From Aquibacillus halophilus (GTDB lineage Bacteria; Bacillota; Bacilli; Bacillales; Amphibacillaceae), in the NCBI RefSeq assembly GCF_009649745.1, contig NZ_WJNG01000017.1, positions 59,107 through 123,106 of the forward strand: 64,000 nucleotides of DNA. Reading direction: 5' to 3'. The notes below the pieces were generated by a model that saw only the letters and a program-made list of their open reading frames with translations, searched no databases and was not told the origin of the DNA. Numbering within the stretch: position 1 is the first letter of the stretch; each line of letters starts with the position of its first letter. Below, one piece after another: positions 35,481 through 44,397 of this stretch. The position numbers and the translations under genes are program-made.

Positions 35481-36602
35481 TTAACTGTTTGTGGTTAAAG
35501 GTATTGGCTTTGAGACTAAACGAATTTCTCCGATATATTTCTTGGAAACATAAGGAGAGGTCATTAATGAAAGAAGTGCCCCATAGCTTACGTTAAACTT
35601 AACCTCATCTCCAACCTTCAAGTCAACGTTTTTTGCATCTATTAAGGTGTGATCACTACTAGATCCTAGGATTTCAATCTCCAATTTAGGCGTTAAACCA
35701 CTAACATGCACGTCTTGTGATCCAATGCTTACTATTGCTCTTTTCATTTGTCCGCGATCCTCAAACTTTGGATGGTTACCAAATGCATCCTGACCGATTT
35801 CCCCGTATGGCTTGGATGGTTTAATCTTGGATTCAATTACTTCTGCAACTAATGTAAACGCATCTGTAAATAATTCTGGAATCGCCTCGCGGTCAAGAGT
35901 TTCACAACCTAAGTAGATGGATTCACCAATTCTTAAGTTATTTATTTTTCCTGTATCCGTAACAGATTCAAACCAGTTATAATTGGCTGAGTTTCCACCT
36001 GTAACACATGTGAGAGATATAGAAAATTTCTCCTCAATCCCACTGGCAAGAACTGATAGATCATCCATACTAGCTTTACTTGGTTTGACACCTCCAAAAC
36101 AAGCAAAGTTTGCTCCGATACCAACAAGTTGAATTCCTTTTAGTGTTAATATCTCTTGAATAACTTCTTCTAAATCTTTTGGCATAATTCCTTCCCTTAA
36201 ATCTCCCATTTCTACCATTAGGATGATTTTATGGATCGATTTGTTCTTAGTAGCAGCGATGGAAAGCTCGTTGATCACGGATAGCTCCGTATTCATACTA
36301 ATATCAGCATATTTTACAACCAAATTAGCCTCGCTTAAAGCTGGCGTTCTTAATAAAACAAATTGAGCTTTGATTTTTGCATTTTGCATCCTCTGTATAT
36401 TTGTTATTCTGGAGTCCGCAAGCATCAGAATTCCTTTATTCATTAGTACTTCAGCGACCACTGGATCCCCGCAGACTGCTTTTGTAACTCCCATTATTTC
36501 GATGCCCTTTTTTCCATATAACTCGACTAACTGTTTAACATTGTGGCCGATTTTTGCAAGATTAATTTCAATCCTTGGTGTATGGTTAGGTTCAATTAAC
36601 AA
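35481..36602 (-). CDS. PLP-dependent amino-acid racemase (fold III, YhfX/ornithine-racemase-like)
   Basis: A 373-aa protein. The N-terminal TIM-barrel part has PRIEINLAKIGHNVKQL and the PLP Lys in GVTKAVCG. TGGNSANYNW and the Gly-rich phosphate-binding region follow, then a C-terminal beta domain. It interconverts L and D forms of a free amino acid; relatives act on ornithine or glutamate-like substrates. It overlaps the DUF1611 gene by 11 bp, so the two work together. Confidence 0.85.
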   Translation of the reverse strand: MLIEPNHTPRIEINLAKIGHNVKQLVELYGKKGIEIMGVTKAVCGDPVVAEVLMNKGILMLADSRITNIQRMQNAKIKAQFVLLRTPALSEANLVVKYADISMNTELSVINELSIAATKNKSIHKIILMVEMGDLREGIMPKDLEEVIQEILTLKGIQLVGIGANFACFGGVKPSKASMDDLSVLASGIEEKFSISLTCVTGGNSANYNWFESVTDTGKINNLRIGESIYLGCETLDREAIPELFTDAFTLVAEVIESKIKPSKPYGEIGQDAFGNHPKFEDRGQMKRAIVSIGSQDVHVSGLTPKLEIEILGSSSDHTLIDAKNVDLKVGDEVKFNVSYGALLSLMTSPYVSKKYIGEIRLVSKPIPLTTNS

Positions 36603-37680
36603 ATGCTTCTATTTTCTTATTCTTCAATTCCGGGTATTTCTCAATTAAGGTTGTAATGAGCTTATCGCATCCAAACTTCAGAACATCAGTAGTTGGCAGA
36701 CTAAGCTTTTGTTCATACTCAGTGATCGTATCTTGAATTTCATTATCCGACATGTTCTCGTGATTGATGGTAATAGCGATTACCTTTGCTTCCGAGAATC
36801 CTTCAATCAGCTCTATTTCGCTTTCTATTGTAGGCATTTTCATATACTCAAAATCGCCTAGATTCTTTCTTTTAGGTGGGTGTTGAACGATGACAGATCC
36901 TGGTCTTGAACCACGAATAATACCACATGAACTAATATAAGCAGGGTGACTTAATGCCCCTTGACCTTCAACAATAATGATATCTGGCTTCTCATTTTCA
37001 TAGGCTCTCATAATCTGATGTTCTATTTCTCCAGTCATAAATTGGGAAGGAATTGCATCGATAGCTACACCATATTTCGCACCCTGAATAAGTCCTGTCT
37101 GGCCAGTAGCAACAAAAGCGACATTTAAACCCATATCGATTAAAGCTTCTTCCAATAGAACGGATGTGGTCCGCTTACCAACTGCGCTGTCAGTACCTAG
37201 TACCGCAACTATCGGTGTGTCGATATTCAGAATTCGACCTGAAAAGAGGTGCATGTCTTTTTTCTCAGCGGGCTTTCTAACATCTGTAATTTTCACGCCA
37301 TATTTTAAGGAATTCTTCATGAATTCTTTATCATCAGTAAAAAATTCGTGTAATGGATTAATAATGTTTAGCCCATTTTCAATTGCTTGTAACACGATGT
37401 TTCTTTCGTCATTTTTAAGAAGCCCTTCAGATGGAGCGATTCCGTAAATAAACTGACTTGGCATCTTTGGTAAATATTCAAAAGCACTATCAAGATCTGA
37501 GAAAAAAGGAATCCCGTTGTTTTTTTCTTCTAGATAATAACCTGTATCCATACCTACTTTTGTACTATCGATAACACCAACAATTTCATAATTCCTTGAA
37601 CTTCGAATCAATCCATTAGCTGTCTTTCCATCCATAGTTCCAAATTTACCTTCACAATAAACAATTGCTGTTTCTTTCAT
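36592..37680 (-). CDS. DUF1611 (DgcN-like) P-loop protein, probable D-amino acid N-acetyltransferase
   Basis: A 362-aa protein with an N-terminal Rossmann-like part (VGVIDSTKVG), a central P-loop (LGTDSAVGKRTTS) and VEGQGALSHPAY. DUF1611 members next to racemases or enolase-fold partners include DgcN, described as acetylating D-glutamate in a catabolic route. Here the partner is an amino-acid racemase in an 11-bp overlap. Acetylation of a D-amino acid is a family-based inference. An attenuator-like hairpin lies in its leader. Confidence 0.78.
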   Translation of the reverse strand: MKETAIVYCEGKFGTMDGKTANGLIRSSRNYEIVGVIDSTKVGMDTGYYLEEKNNGIPFFSDLDSAFEYLPKMPSQFIYGIAPSEGLLKNDERNIVLQAIENGLNIINPLHEFFTDDKEFMKNSLKYGVKITDVRKPAEKKDMHLFSGRILNIDTPIVAVLGTDSAVGKRTTSVLLEEALIDMGLNVAFVATGQTGLIQGAKYGVAIDAIPSQFMTGEIEHQIMRAYENEKPDIIIVEGQGALSHPAYISSCGIIRGSRPGSVIVQHPPKRKNLGDFEYMKMPTIESEIELIEGFSEAKVIAITINHENMSDNEIQDTITEYEQKLSLPTTDVLKFGCDKLITTLIEKYPELKNKKIEAFVN

Positions 37681-37754
37681 TAGACTTTCTCTCCCATCAA
37701 TTTTACCCGCGTATCTTTGGTGTGATTAATTTGTATAATATTTCACAAAGAAAC

Positions 37755-37827
37755 AAAAAAACACCTCTTACACTTTAGTAGTAATTAGCGAGTGAATAGT
37801 GCTGGACTAAAAGTGTATAGGTGTTTT
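37755..37827 (-). promoter_or_regulatory. Attenuator-like hairpin in the leader of the racemase operon
   Basis: On the minus strand, arm AAAACACCTATACACTTTTAGT (37827-37806) pairs with ACTAAAGTGTAAGAGGTGTTTT (37779-37758) and a T7 run follows. It lies about 75 bp before the first ATG, after a TACAAT -10 (about 37861-37866). A full intrinsic terminator inside a leader implies controlled read-through. A 9-codon frame (MLLINFIHW) precedes it but lacks a ribosome binding site. Confidence 0.6.
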
Positions 37828-37981
37828 ACCAATGTATGAAATTAATTAACAACATCTCTATTGTAACACAGTTTAATTAGATAACTCCTTTTATAGTACA
37901 GATATATTTAAAATTCGGACTGGATCACCATTTAATTCTAGTTATATTCGGGAGCTGACTTAACTATTACTTGTTAGATGA

Positions 37982-38539
37982 CTACTTATTTTTCCGACCC
38001 CAAGGTGTGCCTAGGAGTGGTAATGCCCATCGGTCTAAACCGTACCAACCTGCTACCTTCCACGCTAGTACTAACCAGGTTGCTAGGATAAACAAGATTG
38101 GATTTGAACTAAGTGTACCCGCAAGTAGAAAGCTAACATTCATAATACTACCGAAAAATGCAGCAATGCCTGTTAGTAACCCTAAAATTAATCCTAGACC
38201 AACTAGAACTTCACCATAGGCAACCATATAGGAGAATAGAGAGGCATTAGGAAGTACGAATCCCTCTAAAAAAGAAGCATACCATCCTGAAACATCACCA
38301 CCAGCTTCTGCTCTACCTAAAGCACCTCCAACATAGCCCGATAATGCTGTGCCAGATTCATCACCAGTCCATGCATCGTTTGTCACTTTTCCCCATCCAG
38401 AAGTTAACCAGGTGTAGCCGACATAAAGCCGAATGATTAACCAAATCCAAGCTGAACGGGTACTATTGAATAAATAAAATGAGACTGGATTCTCTGCTAC
38501 AACAATACTATCTGCTTTTACCAACTTTTCTTTTGCCAT
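37982..38539 (-). CDS. DoxX/DoxD-family membrane protein
   Basis: A 185-aa protein with four membrane helices. The DoxX landmarks are present: RLYVGYTWLTSGWGKV, then FLLAGTLSSNPILFILATWLVLAWKVAGWYGLDRW at the end. Relatives are the DoxD subunit of thiosulfate:quinone oxidoreductase and redox-linked membrane proteins. No DoxA partner is adjacent, so the electron donor is unknown. Confidence 0.83.
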   Translation of the reverse strand: MAKEKLVKADSIVVAENPVSFYLFNSTRSAWIWLIIRLYVGYTWLTSGWGKVTNDAWTGDESGTALSGYVGGALGRAEAGGDVSGWYASFLEGFVLPNASLFSYMVAYGEVLVGLGLILGLLTGIAAFFGSIMNVSFLLAGTLSSNPILFILATWLVLAWKVAGWYGLDRWALPLLGTPWGRKNK

Positions 38540-38720
38540 AAATATAAACCTCCTAAGATTTGAATCCCAAAGATTAAGGGTATTGTAGATTAGATTCTAA
38601 GTTTATTAAGCATATTCCTTTTTTCATAATAAATTGAGAGTTATATGGATATAGATTTATTTAGATGAATGGGTGGTCCTATTTATTAATTACCTGATGC
38701 CAGTTTAAGGCCAGAAAAAA

Positions 38721-38757
38721 AACAGTCTCCTAGTTTTATAACCTAGGAGACTGTTCA
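38721..38757 (-). terminator. Terminator of the acidic lipoprotein gene
   Basis: AACAGTCTCCTAG pairs with CTAGGAGACTGTT; on the minus strand a T8 run follows. Confidence 0.88.
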
Positions 38758-38766
38758 TTCATTAAA

Positions 38767-39453
38767 TTAAATCTCAGTTCGTTCAACATCTTCAACAATC
38801 CAGGAATCATCTTTTTTGGTAAGACTGTATTCCATGTTTACGTGACCAATTAATTGGTTTTGACGTTCTTGTACAACAGTTGCACTACCATCACCAGTTT
38901 TATTGAAAGTAAATTGTTGATCTTCTTGTAAAAATACTGGTGCATCCATTGGTGTTAGATATAGTCCATCATCCTCTTCTCGGAAATACCTATCAACCAT
39001 AGTTCGTGATAGTTCCTGAGACATGAATTGGTTAAAATGTTCGGTAAGTTCTTGTTTTGTGCTAAATTCATTTAGTTTCAGGTCATCATTTCTGTTGTTA
39101 ATTACTTTGTTAAATGCCTCTTTATATTCCGTTAGAACAACCTCAGCTCTTCCTTTATCAAATGAATCTGATGTTTGCTCATCCGATTGGTCATCGCTAT
39201 TTTCATTGTTCTGATTCTCATCAGAATTATTGTTAGTTGAATCTTCATTTGACTGGTTATCATTTTCTTCTTCATTTGTACCTTGCTCACTAGAATTGTC
39301 TTGATTGTTTTCGTTATCTTGCTCTTCGTCGTTTTGTTGTTCTTCTTCATTTTGTTGCTCTTCATTTTGCTCGTTCTGTGCTTCCTCGTTTTCAAGACCA
39401 CAACCAGAAAGCATTAGAAATCCTGTAAAAGTAACTAAAAATAGTTTTTTCAT
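38767..39453 (-). CDS. Lipoprotein with a long acidic low-complexity linker
   Basis: A 228-aa protein. The lipobox LSGC places the lipidated Cys at residue 18. Residues 20-100 are almost only Glu, Asp, Asn, Gln and Ser, a disordered spacer that would hold the folded part away from the membrane. The C-terminal 125 residues form an alpha+beta domain (VVLTEYKEAFNKVINN ... GHVNMEYSLTKKDDSWIVEDVERTEI) resembling NTF2-like lipoprotein domains. The function is unknown. Confidence 0.72.
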   Translation of the reverse strand: MKKLFLVTFTGFLMLSGCGLENEEAQNEQNEEQQNEEEQQNDEEQDNENNQDNSSEQGTNEEENDNQSNEDSTNNNSDENQNNENSDDQSDEQTSDSFDKGRAEVVLTEYKEAFNKVINNRNDDLKLNEFSTKQELTEHFNQFMSQELSRTMVDRYFREEDDGLYLTPMDAPVFLQEDQQFTFNKTGDGSATVVQERQNQLIGHVNMEYSLTKKDDSWIVEDVERTEI

Positions 39454-39543
39454 TCTAACACCCCTTCGTTATTATCTCTATAGTTTACTTTTCCCGTTGC
39501 ATGAAATTTTAAACTATTAGAAACAGGCTATAGCTATCAGGTG

Positions 39544-39966
39544 TTATTTTACTACCAGCACAGGAGCGTTCACATATTTCACGGCTTTATGGCTAACGCT
39601 TCCGAGAACCATTGTTTGCAGTTGATTCTTGCCACGACTACCCACAACTACGCAATCATAATTATTATCATTGGCATGTTCAATGATTGTGGGAGCGGGA
39701 TCACCGTGTAAGACAATACTCTCAACGGTAATCCCCTCCGACTTAAGGTACTCTTCATTATCATTCATTAATTTTTTGCGTTTTAAACTGGCCGTATCAG
39801 AGTCTCCATATCTTAATATGTCCGATTTAGACATCTCGCCAGCGACGACATACAATAAATCAATTGAAACTTCTTCTTTATATACTGAAACCATTTCGAT
39901 TGTTTTATCTAGAGACCGTTTGGAATGCTCCGAACCATCCGTTGCAATAAGTATTCGTTTAAACAA
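39544..39966 (-). CDS. Universal stress protein (UspA family)
   Basis: A 140-aa protein: FKRILIATDGSEHS at the start and the ATP-binding loop GSRGKNQLQTMVLGSVSHKAV at the end, so the ATP-binding class. The start is TTG at 39966 because AAAGGAG (39976-39982) precedes it; longer frames run into the SulP gene. It follows the SulP gene on the same strand, a frequent partnership in Bacillaceae that suggests regulation of anion or bicarbonate transport. Confidence 0.88.
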   Translation of the reverse strand: MFKRILIATDGSEHSKRSLDKTIEMVSVYKEEVSIDLLYVVAGEMSKSDILRYGDSDTASLKRKKLMNDNEEYLKSEGITVESIVLHGDPAPTIIEHANDNNYDCVVVGSRGKNQLQTMVLGSVSHKAVKYVNAPVLVVK

Positions 39967-39997
39967 AGTATCCTCTCCTTTTAAAAAATTGTTCTGT

Positions 39998-41446
39998 CTA
40001 ATGCCCCGACCCGATTCCGCCAATCTTATCAAAGAGATCTGCGCTCTCTCTATTCAATCCTTTGTAATTAACCTTTGTGCCGTTCTGTTCAAATTTTAAT
40101 TTTACTTTATCTAATGCACCTACTGCGGAGTCATCCCATAAATGAGAGTGGGTTAAATCAATAACTACTTCCTCTAAATCTTCTTTGAATTCAAAGTGTG
40201 TAACAAAATCAGTTACAGAAGCAAAAAACAACTGGCCGTAAACAAAATACACTCTGGTTTTTTCGTCACTTGAAGTAGCTGAATAAATATCAACTTTAGA
40301 AATTTTAGCTGCAAAGAAAATGGCGCTTAGTACTACACCAGTAAGTACGCCGTAAGCTAAGTTATGTGTTATAAGTACTGTCCCAACGGTAATTACCATA
40401 ACGATGGTGTCTGTTACCGGTATTTTTGGCATGTGTCTAATCGATCCCCAATCAAATGTGCTAATAGCAACCATAATCATTACACCTGCAAGTGCAGCCA
40501 TCGGAATCTGTACGACAATATCACCGAGAACAATAATGAGAAACATTAGGAATACACCAGCTACAAAAGTTGATAATCGGCCGTATCCACCTGATTTCAC
40601 ATTTATTACCGACTGTCCAATCATGGCACAACCAGCCATACCGCCAAAGAATCCTGTTACGATATTAGCAATACCTTGTCCACGACTTTCTTTATTTTTA
40701 TCGCTTTCTGTATCAGTAGCATCATCAACAATGGAAGCTGTTAATAATGATTCAAGTAGACCGACAATCGTTAGTGCTAATGCATATGGAAAAATTATCA
40801 TCAGTGTTTCAAAATTTAACGGAATGTTAGGTAACAAGAAGGAAGGGAGTGTTTGGGAAAGCTCACCCATGTCACCAACGGTTCTAACTCCGGTGTTCAT
40901 ATAGATTGCCATAGCAGTGACAACAATTATTGCAATTAATGTTGAAGGTATAACCTTTGTTATTAATGGAAGAAGGTAAATTATTGCTAAAGTTATACCG
41001 ACTAGCACATACATAATCCAAGCTTCGTCAACAAAATGTTCTAGTTGGGATGTGAAAATGAGAATTGCTAATGCATTAACAAATCCAACCATGACGGAAC
41101 GAGGGATGAATTTCATAAACCTTGCAAGGTTACATAGTCCAAATATAACTTGTAGGATACCAGTAAGGATTGTAGTGGCCAGCAAATATTCTAGTCCATA
41201 ATCTGCAACCAATGTAATCATGAGTAAGGCCATTGCACCTGTTGCTGCGGAAATCATGCCTGGGCGTCCGCCAACAAAGGAAATTACTACAGCGATTGAG
41301 AACGATGCGTACAATCCTACCATTGGATCAACGCCTGCAATGATAGAAAAAGCAATTGCCTCTGGTATTAACGCCAAGGCTACTACTAGTCCTGCAAGTA
41401 TGTCACCTCTAATATTCCCAAACCATTCCTGTTTGTAAGTGTGCAA
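39998..41446 (-). CDS. SulP-family anion transporter with STAS domain
   Basis: A 482-aa protein with 10-12 hydrophobic segments (start [26 protein letters not shown], the SulP signature) and a short C-terminal STAS domain ([22 protein letters not shown]). Substrates in the family include sulfate and bicarbonate. No sulfate assimilation gene is adjacent. The universal stress protein gene lies about 30 bp downstream and is probably co-transcribed. Confidence 0.9.
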   Translation of the reverse strand: MHTYKQEWFGNIRGDILAGLVVALALIPEAIAFSIIAGVDPMVGLYASFSIAVVISFVGGRPGMISAATGAMALLMITLVADYGLEYLLATTILTGILQVIFGLCNLARFMKFIPRSVMVGFVNALAILIFTSQLEHFVDEAWIMYVLVGITLAIIYLLPLITKVIPSTLIAIIVVTAMAIYMNTGVRTVGDMGELSQTLPSFLLPNIPLNFETLMIIFPYALALTIVGLLESLLTASIVDDATDTESDKNKESRGQGIANIVTGFFGGMAGCAMIGQSVINVKSGGYGRLSTFVAGVFLMFLIIVLGDIVVQIPMAALAGVMIMVAISTFDWGSIRHMPKIPVTDTIVMVITVGTVLITHNLAYGVLTGVVLSAIFFAAKISKVDIYSATSSDEKTRVYFVYGQLFFASVTDFVTHFEFKEDLEEVVIDLTHSHLWDDSAVGALDKVKLKFEQNGTKVNYKGLNRESADLFDKIGGIGSGH

Positions 41447-41598
41447 GAGAGAATCAACCTTTCTTTTTTTTAGTTTTTCCTAAATCTAATTAGGAATGTA
41501 TGAGTAAATATTCCAAAAATAAAAGGAGATACACGCTTGTTTGTGTATTCCCTTAAATTTGAAAATATATTAACCAAGCTAAAGATGCTTACACCTAA

Positions 41599-41853
41599 TT
41601 ATTGATAAACTGCAAGTTCCTCTTCAATAGCTTTTTCTATTTTATCTAAACATTGCTCGATATTCTTAGCAAAGATTCTTTTACCATTAACTAATGCGTA
41701 AGGCTTTAATGCACACAATCCACAGAAGCTTAAACAGTCATTAGTTATTACCGCTACTTCTGGATACTTAGATTCAATTATGCCTTCTAAATCTATGGTG
41801 TGAATTAAATTTCCATCACATATTTCTACTACAACAATGCCAATATCAATCAC
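41599..41853 (-). CDS. DUF1450 (YuzB-like) Cys-rich small protein
   Basis: An 84-aa protein with CDGN near the N-terminus and the CLSFCGLC cluster (Cys40, Cys44, Cys47), as in YuzB/DUF1450. The spacing resembles thioredoxin-like [2Fe-2S] ferredoxins, but only family likeness supports that. The start is GTG at 41853, which abuts AGAAGG; the exact start is uncertain. It is divergent from an Fe-S-type regulator, which suggests joint iron-sulfur control. Confidence 0.78.
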   Translation of the reverse strand: MIDIGIVVVEICDGNLIHTIDLEGIIESKYPEVAVITNDCLSFCGLCALKPYALVNGKRIFAKNIEQCLDKIEKAIEEELAVYQ

Positions 41854-41939
41854 CTTCTTATTAGTAACTATTAACTATTATCTTAAAATTACTCAATTAA
41901 AATTGGAATCCTACAAAAGCTATCGTTTTTACAAGTATT

Positions 41940-41955
41940 TGTCAACTTATTGACA
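41940..41955. promoter_or_regulatory. Palindrome between divergent DUF1450 and regulator genes
   Basis: TGTCAA-CTTA-TTGACA is a perfect 6-4-6 inverted repeat. Each half is also a consensus -35 (TTGACA), one for each direction, so a single bound protein could control both genes. Confidence 0.4.
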
Positions 41956-42036
41956 CAATTTTAGTGATTTGGATTGATTATGTTATTTACTTCACAAACT
42001 TTTTTGATTAAAATATAAATAAGGGTGGTGTTGTAA

Positions 42037-42681
42037 ATGGTACAGCAAATAACAACTCGTCAAGCAATACTTGAATTACTAAAAAAACAAAGAAAACTTT
42101 CTGTTAGTGAATTAAAAAGCTATCTTGATATTACAGAAATGGCTGTTAGAAAGCATTTGATAAAGCTCGAAGGTGAGCACCTGATTAATTCACAGACTGT
42201 GAGACAGCCAATGGGAAGACCTGTCATCTTTTATTCTCTTTCTGAATCAGGAGATCGTCTATTTCCTTCTAATTATGACACCATGGCAATGGAACTTTTA
42301 ACCGACTTAGAAGATATTAGTGGTATGGATATGATTGATAAGTTATTTGAGAATAGAGAAAAACGATTGCAGAAAAAGTATGCTAGAAAAATCTTTCAGG
42401 AAGATTCTATTAAAGAAAAAGTAAGAGCGTTAACTGATATTCAAAATGACAGTGGATATATGGCTGAGTTTAAAGAGATTAATGATAATGAACTAGAACT
42501 TATGCAATATAACTGTCCGATTTCTGCAGTTGCTAATAAGTATGACAAACCATGTGAATGTGAATTGTCTCTTTTTAAAAATGTTCTAGGAACAGATAAT
42601 ATCGAAAGGGTAGCTTGCCTAGCAAAAGGAGAAACAAGCTGCAAATATATTGTCAGACAAAGTCATATGGAGAAAGTTTAA
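42037..42681 (+). CDS. SufR-like HTH regulator with C-terminal Cys cluster
   Basis: A 214-aa protein. The N-terminal winged helix-turn-helix is ArsR/DeoR-like (RQAILELLKKQRKLSVSELKSYLDITEMAVRKHL). The C-terminal domain has Cys residues in NCPISAVA, PCECE, VACLAKG and SCKY, the layout of SufR-type iron-sulfur sensing repressors. It likely senses Fe-S status or oxidants. The targets could be itself and the divergent DUF1450 gene. No suf genes are nearby. Confidence 0.8.
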   Translation: MVQQITTRQAILELLKKQRKLSVSELKSYLDITEMAVRKHLIKLEGEHLINSQTVRQPMGRPVIFYSLSESGDRLFPSNYDTMAMELLTDLEDISGMDMIDKLFENREKRLQKKYARKIFQEDSIKEKVRALTDIQNDSGYMAEFKEINDNELELMQYNCPISAVANKYDKPCECELSLFKNVLGTDNIERVACLAKGETSCKYIVRQSHMEKV

Positions 42682-42711
42682 GCCACTTACATGAGTGGCT
42701 CTTATTTTTTA
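42681..42711 (+). terminator. Terminator of the SufR-like gene
   Basis: AGCCACT pairs with AGTGGCT across TACATG, then CTTATTTTTT. Confidence 0.78.
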
Positions 42712-42788
42712 GAAAATTGTAGAAGTAGTCACAATGCCTAATCCTAGTTCATATAGTAATGATAGTTAAACATAGGAGGCGGTAAGGG

Positions 42789-43301
42789 ATGAGACTACCT
42801 GCAATAGATGTAAGCTTAATGAACGAACACCTTTCTGCACATAAAGGGATTATTAATCAATTAACCAATTACCACACAAAAATAAAAGTTCCGGTCCTCA
42901 ATCAAGTAATAAAGGATCAAATCATTGTAATGAGTGACCATGTAAGAGTCATGCTTCTTTTGTTGGATCCAGATAGGAAGAAGTGGGTGACCTTGGCTAC
43001 TACAAATCCTAAATTTGAAGCGACACAGTTTTCTAACCTTGATCCACATAATAGTCAACTTAAAACACTCACTTCACATCTAAGAACAACATCTATGCAT
43101 ATGGCTGGAGATAATTATAATTCAGCATTAAGAATGAAAGACGAGAATGTTAGTCATGTACACTTCCAAATGGCAATGCAACAAGCATCATTTCAAAATA
43201 TATATAGTTATATCATGAAACAAATGGGTTGGGTCTATACGCCAGAAGCTACTAGGGAAGTTCAATTAAAAATGATTAAACAATATGAGGATTTGATTTA
43301 G
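42789..43301 (+). CDS. Spore coat CotF-like helical protein
   Basis: A 170-aa, mostly helical, Met- and Gln-rich protein. The C-terminal pattern (HVHFQMAMQQASFQNIYSYIMKQMGWVYTPEA) resembles the coat F/ferritin-like fold of Bacillus spore proteins. Residues before it form a second helical pair. A coat role is a family-based guess. It has a GGAGGCGG-type ribosome binding site. Confidence 0.55.
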   Translation: MRLPAIDVSLMNEHLSAHKGIINQLTNYHTKIKVPVLNQVIKDQIIVMSDHVRVMLLLLDPDRKKWVTLATTNPKFEATQFSNLDPHNSQLKTLTSHLRTTSMHMAGDNYNSALRMKDENVSHVHFQMAMQQASFQNIYSYIMKQMGWVYTPEATREVQLKMIKQYEDLI

Positions 43302-43330
43302 GGTGATGATGGTTGGTTCCCTAAAAAAAC

Positions 43331-43362
43331 AAAAAGGGCTGCAATTAAATGCAGCCCTTGAA
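43331..43362. terminator. Terminator hairpin after the CotF-like gene
   Basis: AAGGGCTGCA pairs with TGCAGCCCTT across ATTAAA. The T-rich side (TTTTTGTTTTTTTAG) follows on the minus strand, so it best stops leftward transcripts, but it may work both ways. Confidence 0.7.
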
Positions 43363-43429
43363 TTGATTGCCAACTCTATCCGAAAAGGGGAGGAATCGGG
43401 TTATTAAAGCTATCAGAGATAACAATCAC

Positions 43430-43621
43430 TTACCCACAGTTTTATCCACATTCGAAACCTTTTATACACAGAAGTTGATGAAAATATCCACAGTATCCAC
43501 AAACATTAATATATTTTTCCACAAGGAATTGTTAACAATGAGAATGTAGATAGATCAAAGAATAATCAAAGTTATCCACTGCGGTGCATAACTTTGTGGA
43601 TAACTTTATCCACAAAGTTAT
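43430..43621. other. DnaA-box cluster (nine sites)
   Basis: Exact TTATCCACA boxes at 43442-43450 and 43606-43614, and one on the minus strand at 43595-43603. One-mismatch boxes at 43430 (TTACCCACA), 43462 (TTATACACA), 43484 (ATATCCACA), 43493 (GTATCCACA), 43515 (TTTTCCACA) and 43572 (TTATCCACT). The last two exact boxes form a perfect 16-bp palindrome with a 2-bp spacer (43588-43621). There is no dnaA, dnaN or plasmid rep gene nearby. Confidence 0.8.
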
Positions 43622-43623
43622 TA

Positions 43624-43749
43624 TTACATTTTATTTTTAGTGGATTGGTACATACGATCAGCTGCTCGGAATTCTTTTTGGTATAATACCTCTTGTGTTT
43701 TAGATAAGGAACTTCTTGCTTCTTTTATACCTTTTGCTTTCTTCTTCAT
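43624..43749 (-). CDS. yfhE: YfhE-like small protein
   Basis: A 41-aa basic peptide. The core LSKTQEVLYQKEFRAADRM matches the YfhE pattern (TQEV.Y..EFK.ADR). GAGGGA precedes the ATG. It stands next to yfhF and recX as in B. subtilis. Upstream, TGAGTA-17 bp-ATACTA resembles a forespore sigma-G promoter, so sporulation timing is plausible. The function is unknown. Confidence 0.72.
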   Translation of the reverse strand: MKKKAKGIKEARSSLSKTQEVLYQKEFRAADRMYQSTKNKM

Positions 43750-43836
43750 TTCTAGTCCCTCGCTTTTATAGTATTTCCGTCCATCCCTGATTACTCAGGT
43801 TTCCGGTTGATACTATAATTGCCCAAATTCAGAAAA

Positions 43837-44397
43837 TTATACCACAGCTTCTCCATCATTTACAGTGTCCATAAGCTCTCTATGAATCATATATTGTTCA
43901 TTAGTAATAACGAATAACTCATATATAGGTGAGTCTAGGGAATCTTTATTAATTCGTTCGAACTGTTCAGGGAATAGGATATTACCCAAAGAAACAAAAG
44001 GTAGTTTTAAAATGGCTTTCATTGAACGAGTGTTTGTTTTTCTGATTTTAATAAACACTGCTTCAATTTCATGAGTGAAAAACAGTTCATCAAAGAAATG
44101 ATCTTTAGCTATTTTATTGTATCCTTTGCCAAAGTATGGCTGGCCAATCCAAGTTGCTAGAAAGCCTTTCCCGTCTTCAATGTCAAACAGATTTATCGTC
44201 CCGATTGGTTGATGGTATTCATCAATAATTGTACGAGAAATAAGTTCACCATTTTCTTCAGCTTCCATTGTACTTTTTGTTAAGAAGTAAAATTCATCGG
44301 ATGAGTATGCTTTGTGACGAACAAATGGGAAGACTTCTGGATGAATCATCAATTGAAATAGAGCTGGTGCGTCATGCAAATCACGTTTTTTTAGCAT
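43837..44397 (-). CDS. GNAT-family N-acetyltransferase
   Basis: A 186-aa RimJ/RimL-like acetyltransferase: MLKKRDLHDAPALFQLM, GTINLFDIEDGKGFLATWIGQPYFGKGYN (acetyl-CoA pyrophosphate loop) and RKTNTRSMKAILKLPF. The substrate is unknown; relatives acetylate ribosomal proteins, antibiotics or charged tRNAs. AGGAGGG sits 7 bases before the ATG but lies inside a hairpin of the unusual leader. The C-terminal 40 residues look family-specific. Confidence 0.82.
   Translation of the reverse strand: MLKKRDLHDAPALFQLMIHPEVFPFVRHKAYSSDEFYFLTKSTMEAEENGELISRTIIDEYHQPIGTINLFDIEDGKGFLATWIGQPYFGKGYNKIAKDHFFDELFFTHEIEAVFIKIRKTNTRSMKAILKLPFVSLGNILFPEQFERINKDSLDSPIYELFVITNEQYMIHRELMDTVNDGEAVV

Noticed and set aside
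43430..43621. Chromosomal oriC
   Set aside because: dnaA, dnaN, rpmH, gidB and the like are not adjacent; yfh genes surround it.
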